Position numbers and translations under genes: made by a program
Shown here: one piece after another, positions 1-5,616 of the stretch
Layout of the letters: each line of letters begins with the position of its first letter
Numbering within the stretch: the stretch's first letter is position 1
The notes under the pieces: model-generated
The model's input: only the letters and a program-made list of their open reading frames with translations
The model's database searches: none
Told to the model about the DNA's origin: nothing
NCBI GenBank assembly: GCA_007129335.1
Contig: SKVS01000290.1
Coordinates: 1-7,244 of the forward strand
DNA: 7,244 nucleotides
Reading direction: 5' to 3'
Source of the DNA: Spirochaetaceae bacterium
Lineage (GTDB): Bacteria; Spirochaetota; Spirochaetia; DSM-27196; Salinispiraceae

Positions 1-1167
1 CAGGTGGTCGTTGTCTTCTCCGGAGTCAAAGGCAAATTGCAGAACCTTCATCCCGGGAAATCCACAGAAAGCAATGAGTTCTTTCACATCCGGGGTAATG
101 AGCCCAAGATCTTCGGCGATAATTGGTGGGGTTCCCAGCTCTTTTTTAACCGCGGTGAACAGTTCTTTCCCTGGTGCGGGTTCCCATTGACCGTTTATGG
201 CGGTTTTTTCTCCGTAAGGGATTTTCCAGTAGGCGGAGAATCCCCTGAAGTGGTCTATTCTGATGTAATCGTACATGGATAACTTGTCTTTCAAGACATC
301 GATCCACCACCGAAATCCCGTTTCTTCCATGTGTTTCCAGTTGTACAAGGGGTTGCCCCAGAGTTGTCCTGTTTCCGAGAAATAGTCTGGTGGTACCCCT
401 GCAACATGGGTTGGTCTGCCTTCTTCATCGAAGAGGAACATTTCCGGGTGGGCCCAGCTGTCTGCACTGTCGTAGGCAATGAAAATTGGCATGTCCCCAA
501 TAATGTTAATTCCCATATTATTTGCATAGGATCGAAGGGAACGCCACTGGCGGAAAAATTCAAACTGCAGGAATTTGTGAAAAACCAGTTCGTGGTACTT
601 GTTTTCTCGTATTTCCTGAAGAGCATTCATGTCCCGCTTTCGGTATTCTCCAGGCCAGTTATCCCAGCTTACTCCCCCGCATTCATCCTTAATGACCATA
701 AAAAGGGCGTAATCATCGAGCCAGTCCTTTTCTGTTTTGCAGAACCGGGCGAATTGTTCTGCCATAAGTTTGCTCGAAGGATCGGTTTTTTCCAGTTTCA
801 GGGTAAAGCGGCTGAATGCTGTGCGCAGCACTGCCATTTTCTGGGGTATCATTTCGCCAAACGCAACCTTGTGTTTTGGTAGCAGGGACAGTGGTCTGAT
901 GTCTTCTTTCTCCAGCAGACCATCAGCTACGAGGGTTTCCACATCAATAAGAAAGGGATTCCCCGCGTAGGCGGAAAAACACTGGTACGGGCTGTCCCCA
1001 TACCCGGTTGGTCCAAGGGGACAGATTTGCCAGAGGCTCTGTTTTGCCATAACTAAAAAATCAACGAAAGAATATGCTTCTTTGCCCAGGGTTCCAATGC
1101 CATAATTACCTGGCAGGGAGGTAGGATGCAGCAGTACTCCGCTGCTACGAGGAAAGTGGATGCTCAT
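1..1167 (-). CDS. malQ: 4-alpha-glucanotransferase (amylomaltase, GH77), 3' end cut by window edge
   Basis: Cytoplasmic enzyme that transfers alpha-1,4-glucan segments between maltodextrins, releasing glucose. The reading frame is open from the ATG at 1167 to the window edge, giving 389 residues. Bacterial MalQ is usually about 500, so roughly 110 C-terminal residues lie outside. Visible family signatures are the N-terminal SSGVLLHPTSLPG (8-20), the substrate-site segment GPTGYGDSPYQ (52-62), GDMPIFIAYDSADSW (224-238), GVPPDYFSETGQLWGNP (257-273), the nucleophile Asp305 in YIRIDHFRG and the acid/base Glu352 in PIIAEDLG. The third catalytic Asp of GH77 (THDN motif) would fall beyond the edge. 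An AAGGAG ribosome site (1177-1182) lies 9 bases before the ATG and supports this start. It follows the methyltransferase gene by 45 bases, so it may be read through from upstream, but a palindromic operator and possible promoter just upstream suggest its own control. No frameshift is seen; the gene is partial only because of the window. Confidence 0.96.
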   Translation of the reverse strand, partial: MSIHFPRSSGVLLHPTSLPGNYGIGTLGKEAYSFVDFLVMAKQSLWQICPLGPTGYGDSPYQCFSAYAGNPFLIDVETLVADGLLEKEDIRPLSLLPKHKVAFGEMIPQKMAVLRTAFSRFTLKLEKTDPSSKLMAEQFARFCKTEKDWLDDYALFMVIKDECGGVSWDNWPGEYRKRDMNALQEIRENKYHELVFHKFLQFEFFRQWRSLRSYANNMGINIIGDMPIFIAYDSADSWAHPEMFLFDEEGRPTHVAGVPPDYFSETGQLWGNPLYNWKHMEETGFRWWIDVLKDKLSMYDYIRIDHFRGFSAYWKIPYGEKTAINGQWEPAPGKELFTAVKKELGTPPIIAEDLGLITPDVKELIAFCGFPGMKVLQFAFDSGEDNDHL

Positions 1168-1189
1168 GTGGAGTGTCTCCTTCAGGAAA

Positions 1190-1240
1190 ATGTTATTCTA
1201 TAGTATAATAGTTTAGGTTGAGTAAACCGGTTTAGTCAAC
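1190..1240 (-). promoter_or_regulatory. candidate malQ promoter
   Basis: Two sigma70-like pairings can be drawn on the minus strand. One is TTTACT (1221-1226) with TATAGA (1197-1202), spacer 18. The other is TTGACT (1234-1239) with TAAACT (1210-1215), also spacer 18. Each -10 and the TTTACT -35 match the consensus at about 4 of 6 positions, while TTGACT matches at 5. The stretch between the methyltransferase stop and the malQ ribosome site is AT-rich and has no terminator, so an internal promoter is plausible. Which pairing is used, if any, cannot be decided from sequence. Confidence 0.35.
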
Positions 1241-1977
1241 GATAATGTTTCTTTTCTTTGCATTTTTTCAAAAAGACATACGTTTTTACCCGCAAAGGTG
1301 AGGGTTAAGCCATGTTTACGGGCAATCCAGGTCATGGTTGCCGGGCTGTAGATGCTGGTATGAGTTTCATCTCTGAGATAGTGCCATCCTGCCAACGTAA
1401 TATGGGGATACCGAATGCCCGTCATTATCGCCAGCAAGCCCCCAGGGGTTAAAAGCCGGGTCAGGAAGGAGAACTCCCTGGCAGGATCATGAAAATGTTC
1501 AGCTACCTCACAGCAGGTAATGATATGGTAGTGTTCCTCTTCTCTGGAAGAAAAACTCCTGGGAGCGTAGAACGGATCGTAGAGTTCCATGGGTATACCC
1601 CGTTCTGCCATTATTTGGCTGAGCATGGGATAGGGGCCGCTTCCGTAGTCTAAAGCTCGGAGGGCTGGGCCCTGGTACACCAGATCTCCGTCAGGGTTAT
1701 CGGGATTATCTAAGTGCTTATTCCACTGCAGTCTGGCTCTGGCAATAACAGGCAGAATTACCTGGTTGAGAAACCCTTCATATCCCGGGCTGCGGATATG
1801 GTTCTCGTGTAAATCATAGCGTTTAACCTCCTCCTCTGGGGAAAGGTGGTTCTGAGGATCCATGTACAAAAGGTCGCAGGTTGGACAAAGCCAGTAGGTT
1901 CTTTCATGGAGTACCAGGGGCTCAGGGGGTTTTGGGGTAGCCAAAACCCAGTTACAAAGGGGGCAGGGTGAGTTCAC
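1213..1977 (-). CDS. class I SAM-dependent methyltransferase with N-terminal zinc-ribbon-like motif
   Basis: A 254-residue cytoplasmic protein. The N-terminus carries CPLC (5-8) and CPTC (31-34), a four-cysteine arrangement typical of a small zinc-binding ribbon. The methyltransferase fold follows: motif I LDYGSGP (109-115) for the SAM-binding loop, an acidic residue after strand 2 in ELYDPF (Asp134), the CCEVAEHFHDP segment (155-165), and LLTPGGLL (175-182) as the post-strand motif. Near the end YSPATMTWIARKHGL (210-224) is common in this family. The start is GTG at 1977, because the first CxxC begins only four residues later. That GTG overlaps the stop of the upstream cyclase gene (GTGA), which points to translational coupling; the ribosome site is weak (AGGG about 10 bases upstream). 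The last codons lie in the operator before malQ. The substrate is unknown: related proteins are often called generic methyltransferases, and I see nothing that tells protein, RNA or small-molecule targets apart. Confidence 0.87.
   Translation of the reverse strand: MNSPCPLCNWVLATPKPPEPLVLHERTYWLCPTCDLLYMDPQNHLSPEEEVKRYDLHENHIRSPGYEGFLNQVILPVIARARLQWNKHLDNPDNPDGDLVYQGPALRALDYGSGPYPMLSQIMAERGIPMELYDPFYAPRSFSSREEEHYHIITCCEVAEHFHDPAREFSFLTRLLTPGGLLAIMTGIRYPHITLAGWHYLRDETHTSIYSPATMTWIARKHGLTLTFAGKNVCLFEKMQRKETLSLTKPVYST
1217..1240. promoter_or_regulatory. 24-bp palindrome, probable LacI/GalR-family operator upstream of malQ
   Basis: A perfect 12-bp palindrome TAAACCGGTTTA (1223-1234) is flanked by GTTGAG on the left and GTCAAC on the right. 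The symmetry therefore extends to 24 bases with a single mismatched pair (G at 1222 against G at 1235). A central CG within AACCGGTT is the hallmark of operators bound by LacI/GalR-family regulators, many of which control maltose, galactose or glucan genes. The site overlaps both candidate -35 elements of malQ and the last codons of the methyltransferase gene, a good place for repression. The regulator gene is not in the window. An RNA hairpin is the alternative reading, but there is no U-tract after it and almost no loop. Confidence 0.55.
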
Positions 1978-3515
1978 AGAACCATTACCCTGCTTCCCCC
2001 GTAAAATATGCTAACCTGTCGGGTAGATTCTGAAATAGCCAGGGAAATTGCCTGGCTTACGCTGGTAATTCCCGCTGCAGCGGTATGGCGTGCCCCGAGA
2101 CCCGCAGGCAGGGGTTCTACCGGGCGGTCGACTCTCAGGTAGGTACCTGCACTTACTACAACCCCGTTTCCTTTTATCACGATAGCACCGTCAATGCGGG
2201 AAAATTCTTTCAGAGTTTCAGACAGACTGGGATCGAGAATGTTGCGCTCGCTCTCATCGTATCCTCTGAATGGGTTAACCACCATTTGTTGACTATGTCG
2301 GGCTACCTGATCCGAATCTCCTAATACGAACATAGTTCCAACGGGTTTCCCTTCTCTTCCTTCAGCTGCCAACTCGGTGGCAATTTGGAGTACCCGCATG
2401 AAGACCTCCATTTGGGTGTCCACCGATGAATCGTGGAAGGGCATGGAAAAGAACACCCCGAAGTCCTTATCCAGGTCGGTTACTTCAAGGGCATTGTACT
2501 CTTCTTCTGCTGTCTGAAAAACACTGACAACTTTCTGACCCTTGTGGATCATTCCCCGGGAGAGGGCAATGAGAAGGGACATGCTGACGGGGTTGGTTTT
2601 TGTTTGCCGGTAAGGGAGGAAGAGGTGCTGAATCCAGGACTCTTCCTGAACAGGGGATTCATCAATGAGGAAGGTCGTGGTTGGTTCTACGATAACCAAT
2701 CCCGGGAAATCAATGTCCTCCTGATGGGGATCATCGATGTAGTCCGGAGGAAAATCCCGAACATCCCGTCCTTCGAATCTGCGGACCTGGCTAAACCAGC
2801 GGATGATTTCTGTTGAGTTTCTGGTGTGTACAAATAACTGAGCTGCTTTCAGGCTGAGGGCAACCTGCAGGGAGGCTTCCAAAATGATTCTGTCCTGCTG
2901 GGGTTTTACCTTGGTCTGACTTAAGGCGTATTCAAATCCGGCGAAATCCTGTTCGGACAGGCCCAGCAGGGTTGCATGTTCCTGAACCGTAAAATCCCCA
3001 TCGGTTTTCCCGGCTTCTGTCGAAGGTTCTTCGAGGGGGGGCTTTATCGGAATTGGGTCTCCTGTACTTCCTTCGGTGCTGCCCCTGGTAAGTACTTCGT
3101 AAAGTCCATGCCCGGTTGTGCATTCCATAAGATCTTCCACAACCTGATCAACCGACAGAAATTTTGCCAGAGTACTGAGCACTTTCAGATGATCCTCCGG
3201 CGGACCTACCACCAGGAATACCAGCTTCACCAGGGTCTGGTCCTTTGGATCATAGGTTATACCTTCGGGGCTCAGGCCAGCACATATAAAGGTTGATTCC
3301 ATACCGTGAATTTGGGCGTGGGGCATGGCTATTTCTGCGGAAATTCGGGTGGTAAACTGGACTTCCCGTTCCCAGATTGCGTTAAAAATGGTCGAATAAT
3401 CGAGGTCAGGTACAGCTCTCCAGAGAGCGGCAACCAGTTCACCGATTACTTCCTGTTTTTCCTGCCTTTTGAGTATGATGCATCGTTGTGGAGCAAGGAA
3501 TGATTCAATGGTCAT
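1974..3515 (-). CDS. PTS EIIA domain fused to a CdaZ/DacZ-like diadenylate cyclase
   Basis: A 513-residue soluble protein with no signal peptide or membrane segment. Residues 1-145 form a PTS EIIA type-2 (PtsN/fructose-mannitol) domain with the phospho-accepting His66 in AMPHA and the family block KLVFLVVGPPEDHLKVLSTLAKFL starting at 97. A Pro/Glu-rich linker spans about 146-175. Residues about 208-345 are alpha/beta (ASLQVALSLKAAQLFVHTR, 214-232; ALSRGMIHKGQKVV, 317-330) and resemble the pyruvate-kinase-like region that precedes the catalytic domain in CdaZ/DacZ. The C-terminal DAC domain, about 365-513, shows VGTMFVLGD (392-400), NPFRGYDESERNILDP (414-429), the DGA motif (442-444) and GARHTAAAGIT (474-484). 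DAC enzymes make c-di-AMP from two ATP. The third position of the RHR motif is Thr here. DisA is excluded because its C-terminal helix-hairpin-helix part is absent. The ribosome site before the ATG is poor (GGG very close to it). The gene heads a minus-strand operon with the methyltransferase, with a 4-base overlap. Cyclase activity and its control by EIIA phosphorylation are inference. Confidence 0.88.
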   Translation of the reverse strand: MTIESFLAPQRCIILKRQEKQEVIGELVAALWRAVPDLDYSTIFNAIWEREVQFTTRISAEIAMPHAQIHGMESTFICAGLSPEGITYDPKDQTLVKLVFLVVGPPEDHLKVLSTLAKFLSVDQVVEDLMECTTGHGLYEVLTRGSTEGSTGDPIPIKPPLEEPSTEAGKTDGDFTVQEHATLLGLSEQDFAGFEYALSQTKVKPQQDRIILEASLQVALSLKAAQLFVHTRNSTEIIRWFSQVRRFEGRDVRDFPPDYIDDPHQEDIDFPGLVIVEPTTTFLIDESPVQEESWIQHLFLPYRQTKTNPVSMSLLIALSRGMIHKGQKVVSVFQTAEEEYNALEVTDLDKDFGVFFSMPFHDSSVDTQMEVFMRVLQIATELAAEGREGKPVGTMFVLGDSDQVARHSQQMVVNPFRGYDESERNILDPSLSETLKEFSRIDGAIVIKGNGVVVSAGTYLRVDRPVEPLPAGLGARHTAAAGITSVSQAISLAISESTRQVSIFYGGSRVMVL

Positions 3516-3593
3516 AGCCCTATTGTATGTCGGTTAGGCTGGCCATACCAGGGTTCTTGGGTTAGTATAGGGAAAATTTTTCTGGGGGTTGGT
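3516..3593. promoter_or_regulatory. divergent promoter region between cyclase operon and amylase gene
   Basis: These 78 bases separate two genes read away from each other, so at least one promoter in each direction is expected here or just inside the genes. TATACT (3564-3569, minus strand) is a fair -10 for the cyclase operon, about 48 bases from its ATG, but no good -35 is spaced for it. For the plus strand I find no convincing pair. A 6-base inverted repeat CCCTAT/ATAGGG (3518-3523 and 3567-3572) brackets the region. The AACCGGTT palindrome seen before malQ is not repeated here. Confidence 0.4.
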
Positions 3594-5612
3594 ATGTTTT
3601 CTCCTCGCCGAATCAGCGCTTTTCTTCTTGTTACGGTCATTTTATCCTTGGGTCTTGTCTCCTGTGCAGGACTGCCCAGGGGTGTTGGTGCTACCGATGT
3701 TGCTCCTGATGTTTTTCAGAACCTTATTCCTATTGAACCCGATCCGGTTCTTAGTCTTCCAGCCGATGGGGATTGGTACAAGGATGCTGTGTTTTATCAT
3801 ATTTGGGTCAATGCCTTTCACGATTCCACAGGTAACGGAATTGGGGATATTCGGGGAATAACCCTGAAGCTGGATTATTTACAGGAGCTCGGTGTCACTG
3901 CACTTTGGCTCAGTCCGTTTTTCCGGAGTGCGAGTCAATCGATAAATCTGCATATGTACGATACCATCGACCACTACGCTGTAGATCCCCGCTTCGGGAC
4001 CGTGGAGGATGTGGAAGAACTCATTGCCGAGGCTCATGCAAGGGACATGCGGTTGATTTTTGACTGGGTTCCCAATCATGTCAGCAGTTCTCACCCGTGG
4101 TTCACCGAATCAGCCCGATTCGACACCGAGAAAGCCCACTGGTTTGTCTGGCGTGATTCCCCGGGTGCACTTCGGGGACCCTGGGGCCAGATGGTCTGGC
4201 ATCAGCGGAACAGCCGGTTCTATTACGGAGTTTTCTGGGGAGGAATGCCCGATATTAACTTTTGGAATGTTCATGCAAAGGATGCTATTACCAATACCGC
4301 AATTTATTGGCTGAATAAGGGTTTCGATGGCATGAGAATCGATGCAGTTCGTTATCTGTACGAAGATCAGGACGAGACCCTCGGGCGGTATGCTGACCTT
4401 CCTGAGACCATTCAGTACTTTCAGGCAATCCGTGAACAAATTCTGGATGTGTATACTGATCTGGGATACTCCAAATTCATGGTCGCGGAAAACTGGACCG
4501 ATAACCGGGCTAGTCTTGAACGCTACATGCACGATCAGGGGCGGCCAGGTTTTCATATGACCCTGGATTTTCCCTTTGCCACCCATGCCTCAGGTCGAAA
4601 TGCCGCAGGTCTGGATGCCCACTGGCGTTGGGTTGATAACTCCATTCACGCACAGGGTAGGGGTTGGATGGGGACATTTCTGTCGAATCACGATGATGTG
4701 GTTCGCAGACCAGCCTCAGTTCAAAGGAATGAAGAACTTTTGAAAGCCATTGTTGGGGTTCAGTTAACCGGTGTGGGTACACCCTTTTTATACTATGGTA
4801 ATGAAATTGGCATGCCCGATGTCCCCATGCCCTCTGGAGCGGGCCATGAAGACCGCAGGCACCGTCAACCCTTCGAATGGTCCTTGGTTGAACAGCAAAC
4901 CCACGATCCCAATTCACTGTTGAACTGGCATCGGGACCTTGGTGATCTGCGGAATGCCCGGGAGAGTTTGCGCAGGGGAGATTATTCCCGGATCGACCCC
5001 CAGCCATCTCCTTTATTTGCCTACCAACGTTGGCTCGCGGATGAATCTGAAGGAACCCTGGTCATTGCTCAGCTGGGTACGAGAGATCTGGAATTTACCT
5101 TGCCAGTAGAACATATCGATCGCCTGCTTTTTTCAAGCCCGGGGTTCGACCCTGAGCAGGGTGTGCTCGCAAGCGGGGATTTTGCAGTCTATGCATTGAG
5201 CAGCCGGATTCCCTTATCCTCTGATGCAATCGGGCAGCCCGAACCAAAATTCCATCTCCGTGGAAGCATGAATGGCTGGGGTGCAACCGCCATGGATTTC
5301 GAAGGGTCAGGGGATCAGAAAACATGGGTAATGGATGAGGCATTTATGTTGGGTATGGGTACGAGTATTGAATTCAAATTTACCTACTCGGTTGATTCAA
5401 CCAGCTGGGAAGATGATGATACCTTCGGATTCGCCCTGGTGGAATATGTTCATGTTCCCGGGTCGGTTGAACTTTCCCAGGATGATTTCACCCCAGGAAA
5501 TTATGACAATATAGTTCTGGAAGTACCGTTCACCGCTGAGTTTCGTTGGGTTATTCTTCAGGATAAACCGGGAACCAATGAGCCCATACGCTGGACCCTC
5601 ATGGCAGAATAG
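3594..5612 (+). CDS. alpha-amylase family (GH13) lipoprotein with C-terminal beta-rich module
   Basis: A 672-residue exported glycoside hydrolase acting on alpha-glucans. The N-terminus has a charged start (RR at 5-6), a hydrophobic core and the lipobox LVSC, with Cys24 as the lipidated residue, so it should be anchored to a membrane. The GH13 barrel spans about 60-480: the Ca-site-like DSTGNGIGD (77-85), region I DWVPNH (157-162), the region V-like MPDIN (218-222), region II GMRIDAVRY with nucleophile Asp250, region III VAENW with acid/base Glu299, and region IV FLSNHDD with transition-state Asp367. All catalytic residues are present. A barrel-closing domain C covers about 480-540. Residues about 550-672 (FHLRGSMNGWG at 553-563) look like an immunoglobulin-like or starch-binding module. 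The style is near GH13 amylases and oligosaccharide glucosidases; exact specificity (amylase, neopullulanase, alpha-glucosidase) cannot be read. The start is the ATG five bases after a GGGGG ribosome site (3584-3588). It is followed by a terminator in the end of aroA. Confidence 0.93.
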   Translation: MFSPRRISAFLLVTVILSLGLVSCAGLPRGVGATDVAPDVFQNLIPIEPDPVLSLPADGDWYKDAVFYHIWVNAFHDSTGNGIGDIRGITLKLDYLQELGVTALWLSPFFRSASQSINLHMYDTIDHYAVDPRFGTVEDVEELIAEAHARDMRLIFDWVPNHVSSSHPWFTESARFDTEKAHWFVWRDSPGALRGPWGQMVWHQRNSRFYYGVFWGGMPDINFWNVHAKDAITNTAIYWLNKGFDGMRIDAVRYLYEDQDETLGRYADLPETIQYFQAIREQILDVYTDLGYSKFMVAENWTDNRASLERYMHDQGRPGFHMTLDFPFATHASGRNAAGLDAHWRWVDNSIHAQGRGWMGTFLSNHDDVVRRPASVQRNEELLKAIVGVQLTGVGTPFLYYGNEIGMPDVPMPSGAGHEDRRHRQPFEWSLVEQQTHDPNSLLNWHRDLGDLRNARESLRRGDYSRIDPQPSPLFAYQRWLADESEGTLVIAQLGTRDLEFTLPVEHIDRLLFSSPGFDPEQGVLASGDFAVYALSSRIPLSSDAIGQPEPKFHLRGSMNGWGATAMDFEGSGDQKTWVMDEAFMLGMGTSIEFKFTYSVDSTSWEDDDTFGFALVEYVHVPGSVELSQDDFTPGNYDNIVLEVPFTAEFRWVILQDKPGTNEPIRWTLMAE

Positions 5613-5616
5613 CAGT

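Noticed and set aside
331..882. 183-residue plus-strand open frame
   Set aside because: It lies wholly inside malQ on the other strand. The malQ frame carries the GH77 motifs and catalytic residues, while this frame has no recognisable domain.
1217..1240. Palindrome read as a transcription terminator before malQ
   Set aside because: It has almost no loop, is not GC-rich outside the central CCGG, and no T-run follows on either strand. An operator fits better.
1974..3515. Cyclase gene named disA
   Set aside because: DisA has its DAC domain at the N-terminus followed by helix-hairpin-helix DNA-binding parts. Here the DAC domain is C-terminal and an EIIA domain leads, so the symbol would mislead.
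3516..3593. A c-di-AMP riboswitch (ydaO type) before the cyclase or amylase gene
   Set aside because: The 78-base gap is too short for the aptamer plus two promoters, and I see none of its helices.
4510..5007. 165-residue minus-strand open frame
   Set aside because: It is a shadow inside the GH13 gene, whose region IV motif lies here. The composition is rich in Arg, His and Pro, as expected of an antisense frame.
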